Source: CAYXFD01 sp964464175 (GTDB lineage: Bacteria; Cloacimonadota; Cloacimonadia; Cloacimonadales; JAJBBL01). Taken from it: 39,782 nucleotides of DNA. The position numbers and the translations under genes are program-made. The notes beneath the pieces are model-generated. The model was not told the origin of the DNA. It was given only the letters and a program-made list of their open reading frames with translations, and searched no databases. The stretch is taken from contig CAYXFD010000026.1 in NCBI GenBank assembly GCA_964464175.1, positions 1 to 39,782 of the forward strand, given 5' to 3'. Below, piece after piece: positions 1 through 8,606 of this stretch. Every line of letters starts with the position of its first letter. Within the stretch, counting starts at the first letter, position 1.

Positions 1-68
1 TTACGTAGCCATATATTACATGGGCGTTACTTCACTTTTTTGGGGGTATGCCTTTAACTTTATTTGTT

Positions 69-114
69 GGGCTGGCAAGCTTCTAAGTCCTGACGAGAAT
101 GAGCTTGCCAACCC
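69..114. repeat. Inverted repeat downstream of fetB
   Basis: A perfect 9-bp inverted repeat (TGGCAAGCT at 73-81, AGCTTGCCA at 102-110) is extended by GGG/CCC (69-71, 112-114) across one mismatch. It could fold as a stem-loop at the 3' end of the minus-strand fetAB transcript. No T-run follows on either strand, so it is not a textbook intrinsic terminator; it may be a transcript-end stabiliser or belong to something left of the window. Apart from it I see nothing in 1-175. Confidence 0.4.
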
Positions 115-175
115 GGTTTATTTCGGGAACATTCAATAGGTGTATCCAAAACAGCGATTCTTATCAGTCGTAAAT

Positions 176-964
176 TTATTTGAGCAGTTCATATCGGATC
201 TGTTCCCGCTCGTTAAAGACCCCTCTTTCTACCATATAGACAAGCAGAAAGAGTGAGACAGCGGTTGCAGAGGAGATCATGTACATGATCAGCAACTGAT
301 ATTTAACCGACTCAATAGGGGCTACTCCACCGAGTATCTGACCGGTCATCATTCCCGGAAGTTTAACGATACCCAGAACCATCAGGGCATTTATGGTAGG
401 GATCAAACCGGCTTTTATAGAGCTTTTCCTGATCATTTCCAGTGCTGTACTCTTCTTTGCTCCCAGTGAGAGTTTAGCTTCCACTTCAAAGCGGCGGAGT
501 CTCAGTTCACTGCCGAAGGTATTCAGGCAGATCGAAATAGCAGTCATTGTATTGGAGATGACCATAGCACTGATCGGGATAACATATTGGGGATTATACC
601 AGGGAGTGACCTGTAAGACAAGATAGAACATAAAAGCGAGAGGGAAGGCATTCCCGATAAGCATCGAACTAAAACAGCAGACGAAGGTTTTACCGATCCT
701 GAAGTCAATTCTTTTATAACTGTCATAAGTAGCGAAGGTAATCATTATCATCAGCATCAGGACTGTAAGATACCATTTTTCCAGATCGAAAATCCATTCC
801 AATACATAACCCATTAAGGTTAATTGGGCAAAAGAACGGATTGTGCCCAACAGAACATTTTTCGTAATACCCAGCTTGTTCAGCAATCCAATGACGGCAA
901 CGACGAGCATCAAAGATACGGAGACAATCAGAGAAGTATTCGAAATTGTGATATAATCATTCAT
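176..964 (-). CDS. fetB: FetB-type ABC transporter permease (UPF0014 family)
   Basis: A 262-residue polytopic membrane protein of the FetB/YbbM (UPF0014) family, the permease of an ABC pair implicated in iron (metal) export in E. coli. About seven hydrophobic segments are visible, with the family's polar region (NTMTAISICLN, then a basic ELRLRRFEVEAKLSLGA stretch) and a conserved-looking loop around KLPGMMTGQILGG. The frame stays open upstream to 1087, but I choose the ATG at 962-964: it has an AGGTG ribosome site a few bases upstream and the residues before it lie inside fetA. It overlaps the end of fetA by 8 bp, which suggests translational coupling. Last gene of the minus-strand run. The family is fairly certain; the substrate is inferred from homologues. 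Confidence 0.88.
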   Translation of the reverse strand: MNDYITISNTSLIVSVSLMLVVAVIGLLNKLGITKNVLLGTIRSFAQLTLMGYVLEWIFDLEKWYLTVLMLMIMITFATYDSYKRIDFRIGKTFVCCFSSMLIGNAFPLAFMFYLVLQVTPWYNPQYVIPISAMVISNTMTAISICLNTFGSELRLRRFEVEAKLSLGAKKSTALEMIRKSSIKAGLIPTINALMVLGIVKLPGMMTGQILGGVAPIESVKYQLLIMYMISSATAVSLFLLVYMVERGVFNEREQIRYELLK

Positions 965-1670
965 ATTCACCTGCCATAAATTTCCGGAGAACATCGTTTC
1001 CGTTCTCCTGTACTTCCTGAGGGCTCCCCTCGAAAAGGATCTTACCCTGCGAGATAAAGAAGATCTTATCGGAGACAGAGAGGGCATCCTGCATATTGTG
1101 ACTGACCATTATAACTGTCTTATTGAAATCGGTTTTCAGGGATTTAATTAATTTCAGGACACGGTTTGCTCTTTGCGGATCAAGAGCTGAAACCGGTTCA
1201 TCGAGCAGGATAACTAAAGGGTCCAGCAGCAAGGATCTCACGATACAGATCCTTTGCTGTTCTCCAAGGGATAACTCATCTCCCCGCTTATCAAGATAGT
1301 CTTCAGGAATATCCACCTGATTCAGTACTTCTCTGATCTTTTCTCTCTCTATCTCGATTTTTCGTAATTTCAGTCCGAAAATCAGATTATCAAAGACCGT
1401 GCCTTCGAAGATGGTCGGTTTCTGAAAGATCATTCCCACTTTTGCTCGTATATCACGGGGATGAAGCTCCTGATGAGGTTTACCATCGTAACAGATCTTA
1501 CCCTCCTGCGGGTCTTCCAGAGCGGCAAGCATTCTTAACAGGGTTGACTTGCCGCTTCCGGAAGGTCCAATAACGGTGTTAATTGAATTTTCCGCAAAGG
1601 AAACGCTAAAATTCTGTAAAACGGTTTGTTTACCATAAACAGTTTTCAGTTTCTCGCAGCTGATCTTCAT
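957..1670 (-). CDS. fetA: FetA-type ABC transporter ATP-binding protein
   Basis: A 237-residue single-domain ABC ATPase, probably the cytoplasmic motor of the FetB permease encoded next to it. Motifs in order: Walker A GPSGSGKST (35-43), Q-loop Q83, signature LSLGEQQR (133-140), Walker B VILLDEP (153-159, catalytic E158), D-loop SALD and switch H191; all key residues are intact. The ATG is preceded by CAGGAG at good spacing. The gene begins only 29 bp after the end of the upstream exporter gene, so it is probably cotranscribed with the exporter pair. The FetA assignment rests on the partner permease rather than on the ATPase itself, because ABC ATPases look alike. Confidence 0.85.
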   Translation of the reverse strand: MKISCEKLKTVYGKQTVLQNFSVSFAENSINTVIGPSGSGKSTLLRMLAALEDPQEGKICYDGKPHQELHPRDIRAKVGMIFQKPTIFEGTVFDNLIFGLKLRKIEIEREKIREVLNQVDIPEDYLDKRGDELSLGEQQRICIVRSLLLDPLVILLDEPVSALDPQRANRVLKLIKSLKTDFNKTVIMVSHNMQDALSVSDKIFFISQGKILFEGSPQEVQENGNDVLRKFMAGEYE

Positions 1671-1699
1671 CGACTTGACTCCTGTGGCAGCTTTCCCTT

Positions 1700-3457
1700 C
1701 TATTTAGCCTGGTAATGCTCCTGGATAAAGCTGTGATATTCAGGATGTTGCTGCATTATATCTTGATGTTCACCTTTCGCTATCAGATAACCGCTGTCAA
1801 GAAAGATGACATTATCGACATACCGGAGAGTAGAAAGCCGGTGAGACACGATGAAACAGGTAATATCGCCGAATCTCGAGGAGATATCCTTCCAGAGGTT
1901 CTCTTCATTATCAGCATCCAGACTGGCAGTGATATCATCGAAGATCAGGATTTCCGGTTCCCTGATCAAAGCTCTGGCTATTGCCAGTCTCTGTTTTTGG
2001 CCACCGGAAAGGGTCAAGCCCCTCTGTCCGACTTTCGTCTCATCAAGTTCACCGAACCGGCTTATCTCTTTGTCCATCTGGACAATATCTAGGACGGAAC
2101 GGTAGAATTCTTCCGAGACACTCTCCTTTCCGAAGAGAACATTTTCTTTGATGCTTCCAGAGAAGAGGATCGGTTCCTGCGGAACATATCCAATTTTATG
2201 GCGGAAGGAGATCAGGTCAATATCATCCAGGGGAGTACCATTTATCTTGATCGTTCCGCTTTGCGGTTTCAACATACCGGTCAGTAATCCTAAAATCGAG
2301 CTTTTACCCGATCCTACAGGACCGATGATGATTATCCTTTCTCCCCGTTTGATATCAAAGGAGACATGATTCAGGATACTCAACTCCTTTTTTCCGTAGG
2401 AGAAGCAGACGTCTTTGAAGGATATCGATTCTACTCTTTCGATTCTATGCTTGGTTAAATGATTTGCTGCCGGTTCCGGGAATTTCCTCATCTCTTCCAG
2501 ACGGTCAATATTAACAAACGCCTGTTTCCCGGAAACGAAGAGTTGGGGTAAATCGAGAATAGGGTAGATGATCATTGCCAGATAGGTGTAGAAGGCGAAG
2601 AAAGTACCGATAGTTATCTGATGTTTAACGACCATTATTCCACCGAAAACAATTACTGCTATCTGACCGAAGTAATCAATATATTCGTAGATCATTCTCA
2701 CTCTTGTATTGAGAGTAACGAGCCGCATCTCCGTCCTGAAACGGTGTTTCAGGGCAGTATCAAAGAAGCGTTTATATTTTTCCTCACAGACAAAAGCTTT
2801 GATAATCTTGATTCCGGAAAAGCTCATTTCAAGCTGATTGTTGATCTCGCTCACTGCTTCCTGATTATCCTTAAAGGAACGGTGCAGCTTGTTGGAAGTG
2901 AAATAAAAGATTATCATCATAACCGGTAAGGGCAGCAAGGTCAGTAAGGTTAATTGCCTGTTCAAAAGAAACATGGCAACAACACAGAAAGAGATCTTAC
3001 TGAATGATTCGATAGCTCTGAAAATACCGGAACACATGAACCAGGCAATCTTTGGGAAATCAGTGATATCACTTGTCAGCCTGGTAACCAGATCACCTGT
3101 CCTGAACTTGTTAAAAAACTTATAATCTTTCTTCAGGATATAGGCAAAGTATCTGTTTCTCAGGGTATATTCGAAAGTCAGATTCATCAAAGCCCGGAAA
3201 CCGGGATATGTTGCTGCCAGCAATTTCACCAAACCAATAATGACAAATACCCAGATGATACCCTGCAGTTCGGGAGTAATACCGGTCAGTTCTGCCGGGT
3301 CAGATAACATGCTCTGCATCGTATCAAGCAAGCGCTTTATGACATAAGGATAAACAACCGTTACAGCTGCCGAAATCAATGTCAGGGTCAGTAACAGTAC
3401 AATAAAGAATGGATATCTTTTCCATTCATTCATTATCCATTTAACATTCTTACTCAT
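1700..3457 (-). CDS. ABC exporter half-transporter, degenerate Walker B subunit
   Basis: A 585-residue type-IV (MsbA/MdlB-like) half-transporter: six-helix membrane domain (about 15-310) followed by a nucleotide-binding domain. Motifs: Walker A GPVGSGKSS (379-387), canonical LSGGQKQR (483-490), Walker B ILIFDD (503-508) and H-loop H539. The usual catalytic glutamate after the Walker B aspartate is replaced by aspartate (D508). That substitution marks the degenerate subunit of heterodimeric exporters such as TM287/288 and BmrCD. The partner is the adjacent upstream gene (3547-5319). The 89-bp gap between them holds a purine/pyrimidine-rich imperfect hairpin but no T-tailed terminator. Substrate unknown; drugs, lipids or peptides are all possible. 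Confidence 0.9.
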   Translation of the reverse strand: MSKNVKWIMNEWKRYPFFIVLLLTLTLISAAVTVVYPYVIKRLLDTMQSMLSDPAELTGITPELQGIIWVFVIIGLVKLLAATYPGFRALMNLTFEYTLRNRYFAYILKKDYKFFNKFRTGDLVTRLTSDITDFPKIAWFMCSGIFRAIESFSKISFCVVAMFLLNRQLTLLTLLPLPVMMIIFYFTSNKLHRSFKDNQEAVSEINNQLEMSFSGIKIIKAFVCEEKYKRFFDTALKHRFRTEMRLVTLNTRVRMIYEYIDYFGQIAVIVFGGIMVVKHQITIGTFFAFYTYLAMIIYPILDLPQLFVSGKQAFVNIDRLEEMRKFPEPAANHLTKHRIERVESISFKDVCFSYGKKELSILNHVSFDIKRGERIIIIGPVGSGKSSILGLLTGMLKPQSGTIKINGTPLDDIDLISFRHKIGYVPQEPILFSGSIKENVLFGKESVSEEFYRSVLDIVQMDKEISRFGELDETKVGQRGLTLSGGQKQRLAIARALIREPEILIFDDITASLDADNEENLWKDISSRFGDITCFIVSHRLSTLRYVDNVIFLDSGYLIAKGEHQDIMQQHPEYHSFIQEHYQAK

Positions 3458-3546
3458 TTTTTCCTCTGTATTCGTTGGAGTCAGTTACTATTTTTTCTCT
3501 TTCTCTTCTCTTTGGGAGAAACTATAAAGAGAGGAAGAGTCTTATC

Positions 3547-5319
3547 TTAACCTGCTTCTTGCTGATGCAGAAATTGAAGTTCTACAAGTTTCTTATACTC
3601 AGGAGAGCTTTCAAGAAGTTCATTATGAGTTCCCTGAGCTGCAATTCTCCCCTCCTGAAAGAGCAGGATCTTATCGGCATTAACGACTGAGGAAAGACGG
3701 TGGGCTACGATGATTGCCGTCTTATCCTGCAGAACGGTCTCTATTGCCTGCTGGATTCTCGCCTCGGTTCGGATATCGACAGATGCCGTCGCTTCATCGA
3801 GTATGATTAGTTCCGGTGAAAAAACAATAGCCCGGGCAAAGCTCAGCAGCTGCTTTTCACCAACAGAGATGTTCTGCCCCCGCTCTTTTATTTCGGAATA
3901 GATCCCTTCAGGCTGCCTTTTAACGAAATCCAGAGCCTTGACGATATTCAGGGCATTTTCAATCTCTTTTTCTCCAATGCTGTCATTATAGATCCGGATG
4001 TTTTCTCTGATATCTCCTGGAAAGAGATAGATATCCTGCAAAACAAGACCGATCTTCTCTCTCCAGCTCTTCATATTCAGGTCATTGAGATTGACTCCGT
4101 CAATATAGATGCCCCCTTTCTTGATCTGATAATACTGACAAAGAAGGCTGACAGTCGTTGTTTTCCCACTTCCGGAAGCACCGACCAGGGCGATTTTCTC
4201 GCCTTTATTGATCGTGAAACTAACATCCTTCAGAACCCATTCCTCCTCTTTGTATTGAAACCAGACATTACGAAATTCAATCTTTTCGCTGAACCGGGCA
4301 GGGAAGGAGTTCTTTAACCCATAAGTTTCGTCTTTAAGAGCTAAAATACTGAAAATCCGCTGCAGGGAAGCAAAAGCTCTCTGAACCTGATTGATATTTT
4401 CCGACATCATCAAAAGAGGCCAGAAAAGCCTTTGAGAATACTGAATGAATACTATTAATGTTCCTATCGTTACAGCACCGGCAAGGATCTGAGGAACCAT
4501 CAGATAGATCAGCAGAACAACTATAACAGTCTCCAGAAGAAAACCATAGATACCCCAGAAACTGTATTCCATGAACATTGCTCTGGAATCTACCCGCTTC
4601 TTTTCCTTTCCTTTCAGATCAAGGATCTGCATAACCTTTCTTTCCCGGTTGAAGAGCTGAACTATGGATATCCCCTGAACGTATTCAGATAAGACACCGG
4701 TAATATCGGCGTTCAATTCCCTTACTCTTCTGAAAAACCTGCTGAGGTAGCGGGCTACAAAAAAAACACTGACCACGATCACCGAGATAGGGATAAGGAG
4801 GATTACCGTAATGTTCCAGTGCCGCAAAAACATGACCAGAAGCATCCCGGTAAAAAAGAAAAGATTCCCCAGGATCATTACCGACAGGTCAGAAAAAAGC
4901 TGTCTTACATTTTCACAGTCACTCTCCACTCTTGCTATCAGTTCCCCGACCGGATTATTGTCAAAATACTTGACCGGCAGTTTGAGGAAATGGTCAAACA
5001 CCTGATATTTAAGGCGGGTGATTATCTTAACTCCCATCTTAGCTAACAGAATGATCTGAAAGTAGGTCAGGATTCCGGAGGTAAAGATCACACCGATAAA
5101 GAGTGCCGCATACAGATACAACTGCTGCACGTCCTTTTCCGGTACGATGCGATCCAGAATATGAGCGATAATCAAAGGATCTAACAGCTTTAAAGCCGAG
5201 GTTACTATCATCATTGTCAAACCGGCAAAAAACAGCCATTTCTCTTGCCAGATGTAGGGAAAGAGCTTCTTCACTATCTTAGAGTCAAATATCTTTTTCT
5301 TCATTCTGAACTTCTCCAT
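3547..5319 (-). CDS. ABC exporter half-transporter, catalytic subunit with degenerate signature
   Basis: A 590-residue half-transporter with six membrane helices (about 25-310) and a C-terminal ATPase domain. Walker A GASGSGKTT (380-388), Walker B LIILDE with intact catalytic E509, and H540 are present, but the signature reads ISVGEKQ (484-490) instead of LSGGQ. Paired with the next gene, which has a degenerate Walker B and normal signature, both defects fall in the same composite ATP site, as in known asymmetric heterodimers. The start at 5319 has an AAGG-type ribosome site; a second ATG at codon 6 is possible. First structural gene after the leader/terminator at 5388-5583. Substrate not predictable from sequence. 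Confidence 0.9.
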   Translation of the reverse strand: MEKFRMKKKIFDSKIVKKLFPYIWQEKWLFFAGLTMMIVTSALKLLDPLIIAHILDRIVPEKDVQQLYLYAALFIGVIFTSGILTYFQIILLAKMGVKIITRLKYQVFDHFLKLPVKYFDNNPVGELIARVESDCENVRQLFSDLSVMILGNLFFFTGMLLVMFLRHWNITVILLIPISVIVVSVFFVARYLSRFFRRVRELNADITGVLSEYVQGISIVQLFNRERKVMQILDLKGKEKKRVDSRAMFMEYSFWGIYGFLLETVIVVLLIYLMVPQILAGAVTIGTLIVFIQYSQRLFWPLLMMSENINQVQRAFASLQRIFSILALKDETYGLKNSFPARFSEKIEFRNVWFQYKEEEWVLKDVSFTINKGEKIALVGASGSGKTTTVSLLCQYYQIKKGGIYIDGVNLNDLNMKSWREKIGLVLQDIYLFPGDIRENIRIYNDSIGEKEIENALNIVKALDFVKRQPEGIYSEIKERGQNISVGEKQLLSFARAIVFSPELIILDEATASVDIRTEARIQQAIETVLQDKTAIIVAHRLSSVVNADKILLFQEGRIAAQGTHNELLESSPEYKKLVELQFLHQQEAG

Positions 5320-5387
5320 GTTAATACCTTGTTCCTTATCAGTTCCAATCTTTAATCGTTTTCAGTCCTTTTATCCGGTTTCAAAGC

Positions 5388-5421
5388 AAAAAAAAACGCC
5401 GCAGGGAGTTCCCGCGGCGTT
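5388..5421 (-). terminator. Intrinsic terminator upstream of ABC exporter genes
   Basis: An 8-bp perfect stem (AACGCCGC / GCGGCGTT at 5395-5402 and 5414-5421) encloses a GGGA/TCCC-containing loop. On the minus strand it is followed directly by a run of Ts (As 5388-5394 on the plus strand). It lies about 220 bp beyond the mscS stop and about 70 bp before the exporter start, so it either ends mscS transcripts or acts as an attenuator for the exporter operon. Confidence 0.85.
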
Positions 5422-5443
5422 AAAACATTCTCTATCATCAGAG

Positions 5444-5527
5444 TCAACTTGCGTGAACACACCTGTCCCTATAACGGTAATTCGATACATTGATCGTCAG
5501 CATTATATTCCTGGTCAATCTGCCCAT
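5444..5527 (-). CDS. Possible 27-residue leader peptide
   Basis: A 27-codon reading frame starting at ATG 5525-5527, with a strong ribosome site AAAGGAG (5537-5543) nine bases upstream. It sits between a promoter-like sequence (5556-5583) and the intrinsic terminator (5388-5421), ahead of the ABC exporter genes. The product is short, basic and tyrosine/arginine-containing (NYRYRDR near the C-terminus) and resembles no protein I know. The arrangement matches translated leaders that control antibiotic-exporter operons, bmrB-bmrCD in Bacillus being the best-known case. I found no strong alternative (antiterminator) stem, and the overlapping frame also reads protein-like (ending IELPL) but lacks a start codon. 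Low confidence that it is translated. Confidence 0.35.
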   Translation of the reverse strand: MGRLTRNIMLTINVSNYRYRDRCVHAS

Positions 5528-5555
5528 TATAAGTTACTCCTTTAAATTTTGCGCC

Positions 5556-5583
5556 ATTAAATAAACGGCTGTTCAGATGTCAA
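5556..5583 (-). promoter_or_regulatory. Sigma70-type promoter for exporter leader
   Basis: On the minus strand: TTGACA (5578-5583), a 16-base spacer, then TTTAAT (5556-5561), five of six to TATAAT. Transcription would begin near 5548 and run through the leader frame and terminator into the ABC exporter genes. The same TTGACA-N16 geometry is seen before two other genes of this window. Confidence 0.55.
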
Positions 5584-5642
5584 ATACTTTTTTCTTTTGC
5601 CCTGTTTTTCGATAAGAGTTTGGATTGAACCTCTACTTCAGT

Positions 5643-6449
5643 TTATTGGTTCTTGATGTGGACATCCATCTGCGGGAAAGGAATCCCTATACCGTTTTTA
5701 TCGAACTCCTCTTTTACCTGCTCGGTTATATCGAAGAAGACTGTCCAATAATCAGCAGTATTTGACCATACCCTGACATTGAAATTCAGGGAGCTGTCTG
5801 CCAGTTCGCCCAGCCTGATGAAAGGCTCCGGTTCTTTATGGATTAATTCGTGTTTATCAACAATCTCTTTGATGATATCCTTTACTTTCCTGATATCAGA
5901 ATCGTAACTGACTCCGAATTTGAAATCTACTCTCCTTTTAGGTTCGGTAGAGTAGTTGGTTATCGTACCCCCCATGATCTGCGAATTTGGTACAATGATC
6001 GTTTTGTTGTCGAATGACTTGAAGGTTGTGTTGAACATGTTGATGGCATGAATTGCACCCATTACTCCTCCAGCTTCAACTGCATCTCCTACCCGGAAAG
6101 GCTTCATCATGATAATTAACAAACCGGAAGCGAAATTTGCCAGTGTGCCCTGAAGGGAGAGACCTACAGCTAAACCTGCTGCCCCGATAATGGCAATGAA
6201 GGATGTCGTTTGGATTCCTATCTGTGATAAGGCAGCGAGAATGACAAATACCCAGAGGACAACATTGAGCAGGGAAGCGGTAAAGGTGATGATCGCTTTC
6301 TCGATGAGCTTTTTCCCCATTAGTTTGACGATACCTTTTCTGATGAGGCGGATGACAAACCGACCAAGAATTATAATGGCAATTGCAGCTATTAAACGGA
6401 TCCCGAAAGTAGAACCCCACTCATAGATAAGCGGTAATAGTTTTTCCAT
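5643..6449 (-). CDS. mscS: MscS-type small mechanosensitive channel
   Basis: A 268-residue inner-membrane channel of the MscS family, which opens under membrane tension to release osmolytes during hypo-osmotic shock. Three N-terminal membrane helices are visible (about 17-36, 57-78, 82-112). The glycine/alanine-rich pore helix (AIIGAAGLAVGLSLQGTLANFASG) is followed by the family motif KPFRVGD, the beta domain (IIVPNSQIMGG) and a C-terminal alpha/beta domain. Slightly shorter than E. coli MscS. The ATG at 6449 has a good AAGGAG site. The gene appears to stand alone; its transcript probably ends at the terminator at 5388-5421. Confidence 0.93.
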   Translation of the reverse strand: MEKLLPLIYEWGSTFGIRLIAAIAIIILGRFVIRLIRKGIVKLMGKKLIEKAIITFTASLLNVVLWVFVILAALSQIGIQTTSFIAIIGAAGLAVGLSLQGTLANFASGLLIIMMKPFRVGDAVEAGGVMGAIHAINMFNTTFKSFDNKTIIVPNSQIMGGTITNYSTEPKRRVDFKFGVSYDSDIRKVKDIIKEIVDKHELIHKEPEPFIRLGELADSSLNFNVRVWSNTADYWTVFFDITEQVKEEFDKNGIGIPFPQMDVHIKNQ

Positions 6450-6554
6450 AACAGACTCCTTATACTATCATTTTAAAAAATGCTGTTAATACTCCCTATG
6501 TAACACAAAGGCTGTCAAGAATTTACTTTTGAAGACTGATCCGTCCAAAATCTC

Positions 6555-6582
6555 TTGACAAGCTTTCAAAACTCACTATGCT
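6555..6582 (+). promoter_or_regulatory. Promoter of the DUF3078-like gene
   Basis: TTGACA (6555-6560), a 16-base spacer and TATGCT (6577-6582), about 38 bases before the ATG at 6620. It overlaps an upstream in-frame ATG at 6578, which supports starting translation at 6620. Confidence 0.6.
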
Positions 6583-6619
6583 AATTATTAATCATATTCA
6601 CTATACTAAGGGAGGAATT

Positions 6620-7492
6620 ATGAAAACGTTGTTATTATTTAATCTCATGATGCTTTTACTGTTCACTAACATGTTGAGTGCCGAACCATGGAAATTCACT
6701 ACTGAAGCGAGTCTCTCCTTCAATCAGAGTTACTACAGTGATAACTGGGCAGGGGATGAACTCGGCAGTATAACCTGGGCTGCAAACTCGATCTCAATAG
6801 CTGAGAAACAGCTTTCGGTATTATTTCATAACAGAACATCCCTTGAACTTGCCTATGGGCAGACTCATCAGCAAAGTATCGATGATAACGGGAAAAAGCG
6901 GTGGGGCAGACCGGAGAAATCAACCGATAAGATCGATCTGGAATCTCTTTTTCGGATGACATTTCAGGGATATATAGATCCCTTCTTCTCTATCCGCTGG
7001 CAAAGTCAATTCATTGATTCTAAGTTTGATGATGAAACCTATATTATCAATCCTAATCGCTTTACCGAATCAGCAGGTATAATGCGCAGTTTCATTACTG
7101 AGGAGAATCATTCTTTATCAACCCGTTTAGGTGCAGCTTTCCGGCAAAAAATTGATAGAAACGTATTTGTAGAGGATAGTAGAGAAACTCAGACCACTTA
7201 TGACGGTGGTGTTGAATTCATAGCAGAATATATGAAAAGATTTTTGCCTCAGGATATTCTTTATAAAAGCACATTAGAAGTTTATCAGGCTCTCTTTAAC
7301 TCGGAGGAAGATGACCTGGAGACAGATGATTGGAAAGCAGTAGATGTTATCTGGGAACACAGGATTACTACGAAGATCTGGTCTGTGATCAATGCTGTTT
7401 TTCTCTTTGAGATGATCTATGAGAAAGAACAGGACAGTTCTATCCAGTATAGACAGACTTTAGGTTTGGGGATTTTCTTTCAGCTCTATTAA
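6620..7492 (+). CDS. DUF3078-like outer-membrane/periplasmic protein
   Basis: A 290-residue exported protein. An N-terminal signal peptide (MKTLLLFN... up to about NMLSA) is followed by alternating beta-strand sequence with the DUF3078-like opening 'SLSFNQSYYSDNW' and the later strand 'LSVLFHNRTSLELAYG'. It ends in aromatic strands (LGLGIFFQLY), as in outer-membrane beta-barrels. DUF3078 proteins are common in Bacteroidota and relatives; their role is unknown. The ATG at 6620 is chosen because GGGAGG lies just upstream, and the earlier in-frame ATG (6578) falls in the promoter and would put a polar extension before the signal peptide. Monocistronic: divergent from mscS and followed by a strong hairpin. 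Confidence 0.75.
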   Translation: MKTLLLFNLMMLLLFTNMLSAEPWKFTTEASLSFNQSYYSDNWAGDELGSITWAANSISIAEKQLSVLFHNRTSLELAYGQTHQQSIDDNGKKRWGRPEKSTDKIDLESLFRMTFQGYIDPFFSIRWQSQFIDSKFDDETYIINPNRFTESAGIMRSFITEENHSLSTRLGAAFRQKIDRNVFVEDSRETQTTYDGGVEFIAEYMKRFLPQDILYKSTLEVYQALFNSEEDDLETDDWKAVDVIWEHRITTKIWSVINAVFLFEMIYEKEQDSSIQYRQTLGLGIFFQLY

Positions 7493-7508
7493 ATTGAACA
7501 TTGGCTAT

Positions 7509-7541
7509 ACTAAAGGGGAGACGACTCATCTCCCCTTTAGT
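7509..7541. terminator. Strong hairpin after the DUF3078-like gene
   Basis: A perfect 13-bp stem (7509-7521 with 7529-7541) and a 7-base loop lie 17 bp beyond the stop codon. There is no U-tract on either strand, so it is probably a transcript-end hairpin rather than a full intrinsic terminator. It lies between convergent genes and may serve both. Confidence 0.55.
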
Positions 7542-7677
7542 AAGTGCTGTTTAAGAATTCTGACCAGCAGACAGCAGTTACATCCGTAGATTTACAAACC
7601 TCAGGAATGATTCCTGAAAAACACCAGTAATCTATTACATGAGAATAGATGCAAGCAGCTCTTATTTCTCATTAAGA

Positions 7678-8181
7678 TCACTTTACGGGTATGTAGAGAT
7701 CTATGACTCTTTTATCATTATCCCGGCAGAAACGGTCATCATACCACTCGATCTCATAACGCCTAACCGGATCATACGCCATCTTCTCTTTATTCATTTG
7801 CTGTTCTGTTAGTTGATGGGCATTCCGGAAAATATCCGGTTCTTGTCCCTCTATCGTGCCTACTGCATATTTCCCGCCAGGAAGATCGATACTCTCCATA
7901 CCCTCCGGGACAACTGCTTCCGGTTTTACCAGAACACCGATCAGATAATAAAAACTATTCTCTTCCTCCTTAAAATCTCCACACCAGCCTAATAACAGAT
8001 CAGGAAACAGTCTGTCTGGTGTTACTTCCAGTTTGGCAATAGTCCCGTCAGAGAAGCATTTCGACCAGAATGCAGGAATAGGGTTTTCTTCTCCCTTTTT
8101 CAGCAGGCAATTGATCTTTCTGCCGATGATTTTACTGTCCGGCAGTTTTTCGGTTTTAAAACCTGTTAACCGGGCTTTCAT
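7678..8181 (-). CDS. GyrI-like effector-binding domain protein
   Basis: A 167-residue soluble protein with the GyrI-like small-molecule-binding fold (AraC effector-binding/SOUL superfamily) and no DNA-binding domain. Visible signatures: an N-terminal KIIGR strand, the central LLGWCGDF segment, 'YLIGVLVKPEAVVPEGME', the glycine turn PGGKYAV and the C-terminal YEIEWYDDRF...IDLYIPVK. Stand-alone members bind or hydrolyse lipophilic or cationic compounds or act as regulators; which applies here cannot be told. The ATG has a strong GGAGGTG site. It lies 34 bp after the small hypothetical gene and is probably cotranscribed with it. Confidence 0.8.
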   Translation of the reverse strand: MKARLTGFKTEKLPDSKIIGRKINCLLKKGEENPIPAFWSKCFSDGTIAKLEVTPDRLFPDLLLGWCGDFKEEENSFYYLIGVLVKPEAVVPEGMESIDLPGGKYAVGTIEGQEPDIFRNAHQLTEQQMNKEKMAYDPVRRYEIEWYDDRFCRDNDKRVIDLYIPVK

Positions 8182-8215
8182 ACGCCACCTCCGGTTTTAT
8201 CGTTAGCCTCAGCTC

Positions 8216-8533
8216 TTATAAAAAATGTCTGGCCAGTGAAGGTACAGGGAATTTCAGTTCAGGTTTCCATTTTTTTAGAGCAATATTTATCCATTCCCTG
8301 GAAAAAATCATATCCTTAATCACTAAATAAGAGTTATTTTCCTCTTTTTCAATGGCATAGTCAAGAATTTTTACTTCAATCGGAGAACTTTCTCCCACGA
8401 GTACGACGGTAAATGTCATTTGGTTGTTTTTTGAACTTAAACTTAGATCAGAGACCTCTCCTAAATCAGATATATAGGAATTGATAAACGGTTTGATAAC
8501 TGTGGTAATCAGACTGTCTTTTAAAGAAAACAT
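8216..8533 (-). CDS. Small conserved-looking hypothetical protein
   Basis: A 105-residue protein I do not recognise. It has no signal peptide or membrane helix; it starts with an amphipathic helix (SLKDSLITTVIKPFINSYI), followed by beta-rich sequence (MTFTVVLVGE, IEVKILDYAIEKEE, SYLVIKDMIFSREW) and a basic helix before the end. It is real by context: AAGGAGG just before the ATG, a TTGACA-N16-TATGTT promoter 75-100 bp upstream, and close spacing to the GyrI-like gene. The sheet-and-helix pattern might bind lipid or membrane surfaces, but that is a guess. Confidence 0.75.
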   Translation of the reverse strand: MFSLKDSLITTVIKPFINSYISDLGEVSDLSLSSKNNQMTFTVVLVGESSPIEVKILDYAIEKEENNSYLVIKDMIFSREWINIALKKWKPELKFPVPSLARHFL

Positions 8534-8606
8534 ATGACCTCCTTAGGGCACTATAGAATAAAAATAATCCCTGCTCAAGGGAAAACTCTTCAGTAGCTAT
8601 AATAGT

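Noticed and set aside
69..114. The stem-loop as an intrinsic terminator of fetAB
   Set aside because: A long loop and no T-run on the minus strand; listed as an inverted repeat instead.
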